This document shows positions 19,101 to 28,689 of a stretch of DNA of 30,107 nt, piece by piece. The position numbers and the translations under genes are program-made. Within the stretch, counting starts at the first letter, position 1. Every line of letters begins with the position of its first letter. The DNA lies in assembly GCA_946803715.1 (NCBI GenBank), contig CAMPET010000259.1, positions 71,155 through 101,261 on the forward strand. Direction: 5' to 3'. Source of the stretch: Beroe ovata (taxonomy: Eukaryota > Ctenophora > Nuda > Beroida > Beroidae). Under the pieces are notes generated by a model. The model saw only the letters and a program-made list of their open reading frames with translations, did no database searches and was not told the origin of the DNA.

Positions 19101-20499
19101 TGAATATGCTGTGAGATCGCGAACTCTTATCATTGAGTATGGTGCTCGCTTTCCTCCTCCTCTCCTGACCTCTCCAAACTTGCAGGCATGCCTCCTCTGT
19201 GCTCTTCACTTCTATCTCAGCTACGTCCTTCACATACATCACACGGTTCCTGTGCATGAAAAAGTGAAAATTATCATTAACTAGTTGAAATAAGATCTAG
19301 TTTGCTAGTTGAAACTAGCATCAGTGGTTTTCACTCACAGCAATCAATAACTAACCTATTGTCCTCCCCGACTTTCTTGCTGATGGGCAGCACCGGATGT
19401 CCATACTCATTAACCTGGTCTTCGTCTAACAAGTCGAATATGTAGTTGTTATAAACCTCCACATAGCTTATGAATACTGCATAAGCACTGTCCTCATTCA
19501 CCTGTAAAATAATAGTTTCAGTTCAGATTATTGTAAGGATTCAAATTGAATGTATTTGAATAGTCGACTGTTACTGGACAGTGGACACTAACACAGTGTA
19601 ACTTAGTACTATCTGGTATCCGTATCTCATTGGCTTTGTCACCAGAGTCAGAATTTTCCTCCTTCCTCTTAAGTCTCTCTTCTTGCTTCTTCTGACGCTC
19701 TTTCTGGTTCTTCATTACAACAGCCTGGTATTCTGGCTGGATCTTCATACCATTGTTATCATCAGGGAGGAAAATCTGTAAAAATGTGGGACTTCTAAGG
19801 AATCCAAGGGATTAATAGTCACAATCATCAATTTGATTTGGCACAAGTACAATTTACTTACAAATGGTCTAGCTTGGTTCTCCCCAATTGAATTAAAGAC
19901 AACATCTAAGCATCGAGGCAGAATACCAGGGTTGTTAGCTTGCCCTATCATGGTATGTGTCTTACCAGAGCTTGTTACCCCATAAGCAAAGAGTAACCCA
20001 TTTTTGCCTTTGATTAATTCTTCAACCAAAGGTAAGGCTATCTTGTCAAAGACAGCTTTCTGTTGAATTTGGTCATCAAAGATTCCATTGAATGTATAGA
20101 ATAAAGGAATATTTTTCACTGTCGGGTTGGATGAAGGTGGTGTAACTTTTAAAGTTGTTTCATTAATCTGCTCAACACATTTAATTGCTGATCCTGAGAG
20201 AGGTCTTATTCTGCAGTACACTTCCACAGGATCAGTGCATTTCCTCCTTTTAGGTGTTTTCTGAGCAGAACTTGGAGTCCTAGTTTGGCCAATGTTATTC
20301 CTGGAGAAGTTATCACTCTAGATATAGTATTACTTACATTGGTGCTGTCTAATTGAAGTTGAAAGTAAAACAAATGCCATTGAATAGATTAACTAAGTTG
20401 AATACAACAACTGAGTAATTTTAACCATTTTTAGGCACTGTCACCAAAAGTTGACATTTAATGGAGCATCAAGATTCAAGTATCAACTTACTTTGACAT
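12818..20499 (-). CDS. KIF23: Kinesin-6 motor KIF23/MKLP1, 18 exons with one sequence gap
   Basis: KIF23 pairs with RACGAP1 to form centralspindlin, which bundles midzone microtubules and organises the cleavage furrow and abscission. Exons: 20499-20492, 20300-19862, 19775-19593 (or 19575), 19501-19356, 19249-19084, 18892-18782, 18547-18437, 18269-18150, 17800-17579, 17255-17139, gap, 15884-15711, 15650-15480, 15041-14285, 13781-13708, 13386-13318, 13237-13076, 12968-12916, 12824-12818. Motor motifs are [11 protein letters not shown], the P-loop [10 protein letters not shown], switch I NDKSSRSH, switch II DLAGSE, and [11 protein letters not shown] charged kinesin-6 insertion ([20 protein letters not shown]) interrupts the motor. 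A coiled coil follows, then a Pro/Ser/Thr-rich exon (14285-15041). The conserved tail has [22 protein letters not shown] and WTDTETR. About 1,029 residues are visible; 35-40 residues of coiled coil probably fall in the N gap. The first and last coding exons (8 and 7 bases), the 15480 donor and the 19593/19575 donor are the least certain. Confidence 0.93.
15052..15178. repeat. Degenerate GGTTGCTAGGGG repeats in a KIF23 intron
   Basis: At least six copies of GGTTGCTAGGGG or close variants, separated by short ATAGTAAT-type spacers, lie just upstream (plus strand) of the acceptor of exon 15041-14285. The whole intron (15042-15479, 438 bases) holds this array and a doubled CACGTGCCCTCT at about 15445 and 15464. 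No exon is evident. Confidence 0.85.
15661..15703. repeat. GT microsatellite filling a short KIF23 intron
   Basis: The 60-base intron between exons 15884-15711 and 15650-15480 consists almost entirely of a GT repeat (CA on the coding strand) followed by the acceptor TATTTCAG. Confidence 0.95.
16062..16149. repeat. CA microsatellite running into an assembly gap
   Basis: A long CA repeat, imperfect at its left end, continues to 16149 and is then lost in the run of N. The gap was probably caused by this repeat. Confidence 0.97.
16150..16505. other. Assembly gap (356 N)
   Basis: The gap lies in the KIF23 intron interval 15885-17138. It probably conceals one coiled-coil exon, because the flanking exons are both phase 0 yet about 35-40 residues present in the human protein are missing between them. 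Confidence 0.95.
16924..17120. mobile_element. 197-base foldback element with three internal hairpins
   Basis: Terminal inverted repeats of 21 bases (16924-16944 and 17100-17120, one mismatch; TTCTTTATAA at the ends) enclose a second 13-base inverted repeat (ATACTTTATGAAA at 16953-16965, its complement at 17078-17090). Inside are three successive hairpins: 16966-17000 (12-base arms), 17001-17037 (12-base arms, TGATTGAATCAC) and 17041-17077 (10-base arms, TATAATGCAC). All arms are perfect. Each hairpin loop starts CACTC and ends CGTG if the last arm bases are counted. No coding frame is present. The element lies in a KIF23 intron. Confidence 0.85.
17278..17408. repeat. Degenerate GTGAGACACTG minisatellite
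   Basis: About ten copies of a GTGAGACACTG/GTGGGACACTG motif with variable spacers occupy the KIF23 intron between exons 17800-17579 and 17255-17139. Confidence 0.85.
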
Positions 20500-21284
20500 A
20501 GCTGATATGACTCTTCCTGTTCATTAGTTACATAACCATTCCTGGGAATGTCAGAGTGAAGTTATGATTCTCAAATATTTATGGTGTTATCATAGGTCAC
20601 TTAGGGTAGCTGAAATAATCTATGGCTCTCAATGAGCTCAGTGATCAACTCTTCTAACAAATTCTAATTTACAACAGGTATTAACTTCTGACTAAAAATT
20701 GAAAGGAAAATAAGTAATAAGGGTATGTGGAACTGATTTGCAAGAACAAATGCATGTTCAATAATAAAATATAATATCAAATAGTAAACTTCACAAAATA
20801 TACTTCATGAAAAGATATTTTAGAAAATGAAAGATTCTTTTGAGACATCAATCTGCAAGACTTTTCTCCAACTCTGTACTTGAACCCCACCAAGATCACT
20901 TAAAATAAACATTATGGTAGCAGCAAGATCTAAATGAATCACACCAAGATGAGCGTTGTGCAGGCATCATCAGTCCAATATCTACCTCAGCTTTGGAGGT
21001 GTTTAAATTGCGAAAGCTTTTTATGNCCCCCCCCAAGCAGTCAACCCCTGGTACCGGGTATAGCACCATGAAGTGCAGTGACCTCCTGCCTGAAACAGTC
21101 TTTATCTTAACTCCACCATCAAGAAATTACTTAAGACACTTATATTAGCCAAGAGAAGTAGAGGATTACTAAATTATGCTTATTCAGTGGCATAAAGGTT
21201 TTTCAGTGGCACAAATCAAAAGATAGAAAAGCTAAAAGTATACTACAAATGCTGGTTCTCGACTTGGAAGCCTTGATCTGTGTA

Positions 21285-21335
21285 GTTTTTGGAATGGACT
21301 GCAGTTTTTGGAATGCAGTTTTTGGAATGGACTGC
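21285..21335. repeat. Short tandem repeat TTTTTGGAATGGACTGCA
   Basis: Three adjacent copies occur, the middle one lacking the GGACTG part. The sequence is simple and shows no other feature. Confidence 0.8.
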
Positions 21336-21591
21336 ATCAGCATAAATTCTGTTACAAACTCCTCTACAGTAATCCATCATCTTATTTTTCATTTTTATAC
21401 CAATTTCTTTGAAATGCTCTATATGGATTGAATGAAAGAAATGGATTGTATAAGCATGTGAACACGCAGAGCGCCCTCTTATATACTACGATATGAACGT
21501 TGGAATCTTGAAGAAACCCAATGGAGCAGGTTGAATCAATCACAATGAGATTGCATTGGAGTTCCAGTCACGCAACGCAATTACTTGTCAA

Positions 21592-22398
21592 TCGATGATA
21601 GACCCTGTTGAGATTTTTGTTCGCGCGCGCGGCGCACGCGCAAACTAATTTTAAAACTTACTGACGCAAGCCACTTGATAAGGTTTCGGCGTTCGATACG
21701 CGTCGTGCGCAAAAAACAGTGGAAAAAATGAAATCAGCAAGGGCAGGTCACCGCGCGCGAAAAACAGGTCGGGTAACATACTAACATCTAGCAATTGTGC
21801 GCCGCGCGACCAGTGCAAAAATCAATATCAGTTTGATTTGTCATATTTTTTAAATTTCGCATCCTGTTTCATTTCGATGTTTTAGCCATTTTTATTTATA
21901 TACATTATAGTTATCCTATCTACATGACACTTCTGTATATACATAGCAGCATTTTAATTTACCTCTCACATTATTATATTTTTATAAACATTGCGTTATA
22001 ACGTAATGTTCATATCACGAAAGGCTGGGAGCTCTAGTTGAATATTTAGTGAATTGTTCTTTGATAAAGAGTGTTGATGTTATGTCAAAATCTATATTTT
22101 ATTTTATTCTTGTTTTAATCATTATTCACTGTATCTGTTTATCCTGTCAGAGTCAATTTGCATGTTACTCTATTACTATGTACTTTTATGAATGCACCTT
22201 GATTGTCATAGAGATCATGGATAGATTGTGGTGTCAAGTACTTAAGCAGATACGGTATCGGGTACCTTAATATGGGTACCTTGAAAAAAGGTCACTCATC
22301 AATGATATAACTGTTTGAGATTGGCACTGAATATTTGAGTTGATCTTCTGTCAAAGACATTCTATTCTATTCTATATTCTATTGTAGCAGGTATTGCA
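21592..22398. mobile_element. GC-rich-head repeat element, copy A
   Basis: The left part (21592-21800) resembles the cluster at 12158-12400: GTCAATCGATGATAGACCCT followed by CGCGCG tracts and AAACAGTGG. The AT-rich body (from about 21790) begins GTGCAAAAATCA, includes ATTATTCACTGTATCTG, and ends in a TTCTA-repeat tail followed by GTAGCAGGTATTGCA. The same body recurs in copy B. The simple-repeat tail suggests a retroposed SINE-like element, but no tRNA-like promoter boxes were recognised. Confidence 0.6.
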
Positions 22399-22399
22399 N

Positions 22400-22950
22400 C
22401 GAGAAACTGAGGTCAGATAAAATCTGACAAGATGCTAGATCACCGTTGATGCAAGCCGCGAAGTGGCTTGCGTCGCGTCAGTGCGCGCGCAAAACGACTG
22501 ACGACGCTGCAAAAAATGCATGCATGCCATGGCAGGTCAAATTGCGCGCTGCGCAACGAGTGCAAAAATCAGCATCAGTTTGATTTGTCATATTCTTTTA
22601 AATTTCGCATCCTGTTTCATTTTGATGTTAAGCCATTTTGGCATTTTTATTAATATCCGTTATCCTAATCATTATTCACTGTATCTGTTTATCCTGTTAG
22701 AGCCATTTTGCATGTTACTCTATGTACTTTTATGAATGCACCTTATTTTTTGTAAAGATGATAGGAAGATATTTTTCTATGATGTTCTTGTGATGTCAAG
22801 TATTTAAGCAGATACAGTATGGGGTACCTTAATATTGGTACCTTGAAAAAAGGTTACTCAACTGTTTGAGATTGGCACTGAATATTTGAGTTGATCTTCT
22901 GTCAAAAACATTCTATTCTATTCTATATTCTATTGTAGCAGGTATTGCAG
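22400..22950. mobile_element. GC-rich-head repeat element, copy B
   Basis: Directly after the single N at 22399, this copy starts with a 28-base segment identical to 12465-12492 (GAGAAACTGAGGTCAG... core). It has a GC-rich head with the near-palindrome CAAGCCGCGAAGTGGCTTG. Its body (22538-22950) is nearly the same as copy A but lacks roughly 200 bases of A's interior, and it ends in the identical TTCTA tail and GTAGCAGGTATTGCA. Confidence 0.65.
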
Positions 22951-23079
22951 CAGAGGCAATGATGGATTCATGGTACAGGTCATTTTTAAAAAATGCACGT
23001 CTTGTTAATGCCAATCTACTCAATTTGCATTATATTCCTCTGTTGCAGTTGAGGCAAAATTTAAACCTCTCATTAGAAT

Positions 23080-24479
23080 ATGACAGCAGATATAAGTCTA
23101 GTTCAACCAAAAGAAAACCTTGAGAATATTCTTGGTACCAGTAGTGAGTTATATTGGAAAACTACAAGGCTGTGGTACAAAAATCAGGTGATACTTACAA
23201 TAGTTGAATTACCCCATTTATATTCTATGCAGTGTGCACTCTTGTAACTTATAGTAGAATAAGTTTATTTTGGACAGAGAATGGTTTTTGGAACATCTTA
23301 TAGATAGAAGTAGAAAAAGTCTATATTGAGCAAAGCATGGTTTTACATTTTAGAAGTGCTTCTGACCTTCACTCGATGCTCACCAGTAACCATGCTTATG
23401 CATGTTATACCAGCCAAGTTACAGTATGTATCAGATTTGAGTTTTTGTATTCTTATGACATGTGATCCCCTTTTGAATCTCCATCATTTGCCAGATAAAC
23501 AAAGATGAATACAACAAAGTTGCTAAAGAGCTGCTAGGAGAAGCCAATATCCATGTTCACAATGAGTTTGTCTTAGCATTGCTGTTGAAGTGTCAGCATA
23601 TGCAAAGGAATGCTAAGAAATGTATGTTCTTTAAAGATGTTGAAGTGACTAAGTTATAACTATATTCTTTCTATTGACAATCCAATTTCATAAAATGAGA
23701 GACAAAGACCGTCAACAGGTACATTGAGCAGAGGGGATGTTTTATCATCACCAAACAGAATAACACCGTGCTTATTATCCACAAAGTCTGATGTAGCGAA
23801 AGTGCTTGATGGTCAGTCAGGGCTTGCTGTCAGTGAGAGATTGCTTCCTGATGAGGAAAGCATAACAGGCAGATGTTTGACTGGAGCTTGGGAAAAGAAT
23901 CTCGACATAGTTACCAGTGATGTAGTATCACTGTTAAAACTAGCTCAACAAGTCAGTACATTCTTGCATCATTCTGCAAAGTCTTTCTTGGAAATTTTGA
24001 AGAATTGTTTTCTATCTATGACACAACATTTCAGATGTACATTCAAAGAATATTGACAGATTGTATCAAGGCATGTAAATCGTACCAATCTACTGAACAT
24101 CAGATACCACATGGATTCAATCAGTGTCATGCTAGCATGTCATCACAAGTACTACCTAGTATTATATGCTTCCAGAGATGGTTAGTGGAGCTGGTCTTCC
24201 TTGTGATTTTAAAAATGATGATCATCATGTAATGATTTGATCCAACATTTCAGCAAACAAGAGATAATTAATAAACCGGATCACCCTCCTGGTTACTCGT
24301 CATGCAATCACAGAGTTGATAGAACAACTATTAACATCGCACACCTGATACAGGTAAATTGTTGCACCATTCCCCCCCCTCTCTCTCTCTAGTCTCCGTC
24401 TCGAGAAATTTCCTCACAGTGCACCGCATATAAGAATAACTGGATGATGTATCCACGGCCCAGGCACTTAATAAACTGA
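23080..24479 (+). CDS. TADA1: Transcriptional adapter 1 (SAGA coactivator subunit), six exons
   Basis: TADA1 is a histone-fold-type core subunit of the SAGA/STAGA histone acetyltransferase complex. Exons: 23080-23187, 23495-23621, 23719-23951, 24035-24180, 24254-24353 and 24393-24479. All have GT-AG borders and matching phases and give 266 residues (human 335). Exon 1 begins at ATG 23080 (MTADISLVQPKENLENILG) and ends YWKTTRLWYKNQ, matching the human YWANLKLWFKQK from memory. Exon 2 (INKDEYNKVAKELL... HVHNEFVLALLLKCQ) matches KEEFDLEAHRLL...HNDFLLAILTRCQ. Exon 3 has SERLLPDEESITGR, equivalent to the SHTMMLPTRGQLEGR segment. Exon 4 has YIQRILTDCIKACKSYQ. The last exon (REISSQCTAYKNN) resembles REVIPTHTVYALN near the human C-terminus. 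The first three exons are very secure; the last two were placed by phase and weaker similarity. Some introns are only 39-83 bases. Confidence 0.87.
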
Positions 24480-24884
24480 AATCGAAGAAGATTGCTCTCA
24501 TGAATATAGAGCGAGCGCAGTGTTTCCAGACATCTGCGCACAGAGGCAGCACACACAGAAGAATATCGAACATTGCTCTCAGCAAACTGAGTGACTCTGA
24601 TGTGTCCATACCAGAGTATCACTGTACCTGTAAAAACTGTAGCAAGATATAGTGTCTTGTTATTGAAATTGTCGAAATGAGACTTCTGAATATACTATTT
24701 AACAGATTTGTGATAAATTTGGATTAACTGATATGATTTGACAGCTGCTTTTGTATTCATTCAATACCTATCATCCCATCTACCACTTTGCTTTATGTGG
24801 AAACTCCACGTTTTATGGCATGTTACAATTTAGTGATAACTGAAAGCCACATGTTAATTCTCTCTCGCAGCAGGGAGTTATAAC
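24480..24884. other. Intergenic region between TADA1 and RRN3
   Basis: About 400 bases hold the TADA1 3' UTR, the RRN3 promoter and a 5' UTR acceptor (TCTCGCAG at 24863-24870). Overlapping antisense frames (24331-24622) and a plus-strand frame ending near 24650 have no recognised family. No repeats were seen. Confidence 0.55.
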
Positions 24885-26423
24885 ATGGCAGTAGTGTTGA
24901 AGAAACTTCCCATTTCCAGTTGTACCCCCGAAGGCATTGCAGGGTTTATCAAGGAAAAGAAGATTGCCAAGAACCTCAATTACCGTGCATTTCTTTATCT
25001 CCTAAAATCAAGTGGCTCATCTGAGGACAAGTCAAATTTCGTTTCCATCGTAAAGAATCTTACCTTCATTGTTGCGCTATTTGACAAGGACTGTGAAGAC
25101 ATATTCAGTGAAATAGTCAGCGTGGTGTGGGAAGTTGAGGAGGTTTCAACAAGGGAATGTGTGAAACAATTTCTCCTGTCTCTGATAAGTTCTCAGCCAT
25201 ACTACACCAACAGAGTCATTGATAGAACTATCAACAACCTTGTGGTTCCTGATAGAAATGGTTGTGTTACGATACACGATGCCAATCTGGAAATGCTACA
25301 CTTTATTTCCGAAAAAATGCCAACGTACATGAAATTCATTCAGAACAAGATGGTGACTAGTTTCCCCCATAAGTCACGGCCTCTGATCGATCACCAGTCT
25401 TACATTTCAAACATCCTGAAACTCTGTGTGAAAGTGCCATCCTTTTTCAACGAAGTGGTCATGACTATCGTTGAGAAGTTGATGAAGATAGATGTCGACA
25501 TATCACATGTGGGGAACAGCACTGACGAGCTCTTTTCCGTGACTCAGAACTTACCTCTAGCCTCGGACGATGAGGTTTCTGGGAAACTGGACAGTCTGCT
25601 CTCTCATTTCATGGAATTCACCCACCGGGAATCACACCTTGATCCCTCTCTCTGGTGCAAAGTTCTCCTCCTGGCATTTGATCAGCATGTTCTGAGAGCT
25701 CATATCCCCCACAACGTTCCATTTGTTTTGTTCCACTTTTTCAACATTCGCCCTTCCCTGAAAACAGTTGTCTTGGATTACTTTTGGTCAGTTTTCACCG
25801 ACAAGAACCAGCCAGCCATCATCAGGCAGAGTGGTGTCATGTACCTCACGAGCTTTACCAATAGATCACGGTGTGTTAACATTGCCGACTTTAAGAAGAT
25901 CATGTTGATTGTGTCATGCTGGTGTCACAGTTACATCGACAATAATGATGACACCTCGCCCAAGTGTAACCACACCCCATTCTACGCAGCATGTCAGTCA
26001 CTGCTCTACCTGTTCTGTTACCGACACAATGACATATTCAGTTCCGGTGGGCACCGTGCGTTCACTAGCACTCTCAATCTGCATCAGATAGTACACTGCA
26101 AGCTAAACCCTCTCAAACACTGCAATCCGGACATTCTCCTCATGTTTAACAAGTTGTCCAGTTTATATGAAATTGTGGAATGTAAGGCTGTGATAGAGAG
26201 AAACTCGAGGATGTTACTCCCAGCTGCACAGCACATTGCCCATGAACAGTACCCCTTTGCGAGATGTCTCCTTAAACAGACGTCAGTGTTAGTACAGCCC
26301 TACTTCAGAGATATGGTGTGCTCTAACGAGTTCAAATCAGAGTCCAGGAAGTATAAAGTGTCTGAGAACTTTGAGGATTGGGACACTTTCATGTTGAATG
26401 GGGAAGCAGAATTGGTTACGTAA
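24885..26423 (+). CDS. RRN3: RNA polymerase I initiation factor RRN3/TIF-IA
   Basis: RRN3 bridges RNA polymerase I and the promoter-bound SL1 complex, and is the growth-regulated step of rRNA synthesis. The 512-residue intronless frame starts at ATG 24885, just after a 5' UTR acceptor. Along the HEAT-repeat fold are YISNILKLCVKVPSFFNEVV, LWCKVLLLAFDQHVL, NQPAIIRQSGVMYLTSF (human NPAIIRQAAGNYIGSF), PFYAACQSLLYLFCYRH (human PFYSACQAVFYTFVFRH) and IVHCKLNPLKHCNPDIL (human IVMSQLNPLKICLPSVV). AVIERNSRMLLP near the C-terminus matches IIERNNRQMLP. Compared with the 651-residue human protein it lacks much of the N-terminal tail, shortens the acidic internal loop, and lacks the Ser-rich C-terminal tail carrying regulatory phosphosites. 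ZCCHC4, another rRNA gene, follows on the same strand. Confidence 0.95.
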   Translation: MAVVLKKLPISSCTPEGIAGFIKEKKIAKNLNYRAFLYLLKSSGSSEDKSNFVSIVKNLTFIVALFDKDCEDIFSEIVSVVWEVEEVSTRECVKQFLLSLISSQPYYTNRVIDRTINNLVVPDRNGCVTIHDANLEMLHFISEKMPTYMKFIQNKMVTSFPHKSRPLIDHQSYISNILKLCVKVPSFFNEVVMTIVEKLMKIDVDISHVGNSTDELFSVTQNLPLASDDEVSGKLDSLLSHFMEFTHRESHLDPSLWCKVLLLAFDQHVLRAHIPHNVPFVLFHFFNIRPSLKTVVLDYFWSVFTDKNQPAIIRQSGVMYLTSFTNRSRCVNIADFKKIMLIVSCWCHSYIDNNDDTSPKCNHTPFYAACQSLLYLFCYRHNDIFSSGGHRAFTSTLNLHQIVHCKLNPLKHCNPDILLMFNKLSSLYEIVECKAVIERNSRMLLPAAQHIAHEQYPFARCLLKQTSVLVQPYFRDMVCSNEFKSESRKYKVSENFEDWDTFMLNGEAELVT

Positions 26424-26740
26424 CAGGACGCCCGTTAGTCTAATGGTGTCGTTGTTTGTCTCGTTGATTGTTTATGATTATTGATTATCTGGCATCAGTT
26501 CGTTTAGTTTCATTTGAGATTGTACAGATTTGTATCTTGTCTTTGTTTTACTGCGATGGGACCTCGTCCATGCCCCTGTGATATAAGTGCGCGTAGAACA
26601 CCCCCCTTCGTTTTTCCACTCCCTCTGAATTAGCCTCCTCCCTCTCCGCCTCATTATCACCCTCAATTCCCACCCTCTTCAATTCCCTGTCTTACTCACT
26701 CCCCCTTGTATAAATCCCACTCTTACTCTCATCAGGACAC
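26424..26740. other. Short intergenic region between RRN3 and ZCCHC4
   Basis: In 317 bases this segment holds the RRN3 3' end and the ZCCHC4 upstream region. From about 26600 the plus strand is strongly pyrimidine-rich (CCTCCTCCCTCTCCGCC and on), ending in the acceptor CTCTCATCAG at 26725-26734. The ZCCHC4 start codon is therefore probably preceded by a 5' UTR intron. No RNA gene was recognised. Confidence 0.6.
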
Positions 26741-28516
26741 ATGCATGTGAAACAGGTGCACGGACGGGAGGGCACTGGTGTAGAGGTTATACTCCCCACC
26801 CCTCCCAGACCTCCTCACTGTATCCACGGTCCTGCACTACTCTTTGAGCGGTTCTCACAACACCAGGGAGAAGAGGGGAACAGGAAGTTCTGGGCGTGCA
26901 GTGCATACAGGAACAGGAAGGATTGCCCGTTGTATGTGCTCCTGGATAAACCGTGGAGCGAGACTAAGTTGGAGGAGAGAAAACGTATTTTCCAGGAGGA
27001 GAGGAGACAGAGGGCGTGGTATGTGACCAGTTCTGAGAGATCGCAACGTGTACAGCTGATCAGGGGTGCTGATTCCACACATTTCTGTAAAACATGCTCT
27101 GTGTTCGTGATAGAGCCGGACGAACCGGGTCTCCACTCGGATCACAACATTGTCAAGACGAGCTACAAAACTGTCACCAGTCCGTCCAAACTCCTGACAC
27201 CCCTGATATCTAACGAGGGCAATGCACAGTACCTGTTCTCGACCCCCACTTCACAGTTCATTGCTAAACTCATATCTGATAACAAATTCTCCCACCTGCT
27301 ATGCCTCGGAACTCCCAGGATACACGAAATGTTTGTGGGAGGGAAGAAGCCCAAGACCATGCTCCTCGATCTCGACGATAGATTTGCTCAGTTTTACCCT
27401 CCAACCGTTTTCCAACACTACAACATGTCCTCTAGCTTCTTTTTCGAGGAAGACGGTGAAAAGTATCTCAAGTTATTTCTCAAGAAAACAAAGCGTGTTG
27501 CGCTCGTACTCGATCCCCCATTTGGAGCACTTGCTCGGGTTATCGGTAGTGGGATTGACCGAATGAAGAGTTTGATAAAGGAGCTCAACCCAGATGTTGA
27601 GATAGTGGTGATATGGATATTCCCATATTTTCTCTCAAAGCACGTTGCCGAGGTGATGCCCTCCCTGAAAATGTGTCACTACGTGATAGAGTATGAAAAC
27701 CACCCTGTTTTCAAGCCAGGGAACACCACCAAGTCACCGGTCCGTGTCTTCTCCGATCTCACCGATACAATAGCTCTACCGGAGGAGCAGTATAGATACT
27801 GTGAGAAGTGTGGTGTATACGTCCCCAGGGAGGTGGCCCACTGCTCCAAATGTAGGAGTTGTCCACCACTGGATAGGGCGACCAAACACTGTGCACCCTG
27901 TGGTCGGTGTGTGAGGGACCACTATGTGCACTGTGGAGTTTGTGAGGGATGTCGACCAGCTACACACCACTGCAAAACACCCTCCGTGTGCCACAGGTGT
28001 GTGCTGGGTATGTGTGTCTGTGTGTTTGCGTGTGTGACGTGTGTGTTCGTGTGCGTGTGTACTTTGTGTGTGCTGTGTAATGTGTATGTGTGTGTCTGTG
28101 TGCGTTTTGTACTTTTTCTGTGTGTGTGTATGTGTCTGTGTATCTGTGCGCGTGTGTACTTTGTGGGTACTGTGTCTGTTTGCGAGATACAGCAAAAAAG
28201 ATTGCTATATTTGGCACAATGACAAATGTATCCCAGGTGTCAACAGCCTGGACATAAGAGAAGATACTGTCCTCTCCTGAACAGTACATCCCTTGACATC
28301 ACTTCTACTCCACTTGACACAACCTCACTGGACAGCAAGAAGTCAGCCAAAGCAGCAATGAAACCAGTAGTTGATACAGATACTAACCGTGATGGTAAAG
28401 CTTACTTTACGCTGAAGAGTAGCGAAGAGAAGAAACACTTGAGACAGGAGCGGAAGAGAAAGAAGAAGGAGTCCAGTGTCAGCAAGACTAAGAAGACTAG
28501 AGTCGCCGGGAGCTGA
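26741..28516 (+). CDS. ZCCHC4: 28S rRNA N6-adenosine methyltransferase ZCCHC4, two exons
   Basis: ZCCHC4 deposits m6A on one adenosine of 28S rRNA in the nucleolus. Exon 1 is 26741-27996 and exon 2 is 28237-28516; together they encode 511 residues (human 513). Domains in order: GRF-type zinc finger (Cys27, His29, Cys53, Cys62 in CIHGP...WACSAYRNRKDC), a C2H2-like finger (HFCKTC...LHSDHN, 114-136), and a Rossmann methyltransferase with LCLGTPRIHE and the catalytic DPPFG (Asp258-Phe261). A Cys/His-rich DHHC-like block (about 353-411) follows, then a CCHC knuckle (CHRCQQPGHKRRYC from Cys417) and a Lys-rich tail. The intron falls inside the knuckle, splitting Arg419: donor CACAG/GTGTGT and acceptor TCCCAG/GTGTC restore a perfect C-x2-C-x4-H-x4-C. 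The start at ATG 26741 follows a likely 5' UTR acceptor. Confidence 0.96.
27997..28236. repeat. GT-rich intron of ZCCHC4
   Basis: The 240-base intron is an interrupted GT repeat over about 28010-28175 with GTGTACTTTGTG-type variants. It happens to stay open in the exon 1 frame, so exon 1 appears artificially extended to 28222. Confidence 0.9.
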
Positions 28517-28689
28517 TACTTAACCATATGTGGATCCGTGTTTTAACCCTGTAAAATCATTATTCACACCTTTATAATTCGATCCGACTTGACCTTCCCT
28601 TGCTTTATTCCTCTACAAATCCAATAGATTACACTTACAACAGTGTAATGCTTATGTTCGTCTGTGTAATTACCCTATTTAAAGTAGAC

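Larger units (their letters stand above)
20500..23079. other. Repeat-rich divergent intergenic region between KIF23 and TADA1
   Basis: The genes on either side are transcribed away from this 2.6 kb stretch, so promoters for both should lie at its ends. 20500-21480 is AT-rich with no recognisable gene; it contains a single N at 21026 beside a run of C, and tandem TTTTTGGAATGGACTGCA at 21285-21335. 21592-22950 is made of mobile-element-like repeats. Short open frames here (such as 22049-22270 and 22468-22735) lie inside those repeats and show no protein family. Confidence 0.6.

Noticed and set aside
24331-24622. Antisense frames of 92 and 77 codons near the TADA1 3' end
   Set aside because: They overlap the last TADA1 exon on the opposite strand, and neither resembles a known family. 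The plus-strand splice phases favour TADA1.
26429-26470. tRNA-like A-box (TAGTCTAATGG) after RRN3
   Set aside because: There is no B-box, acceptor stem or cloverleaf downstream.
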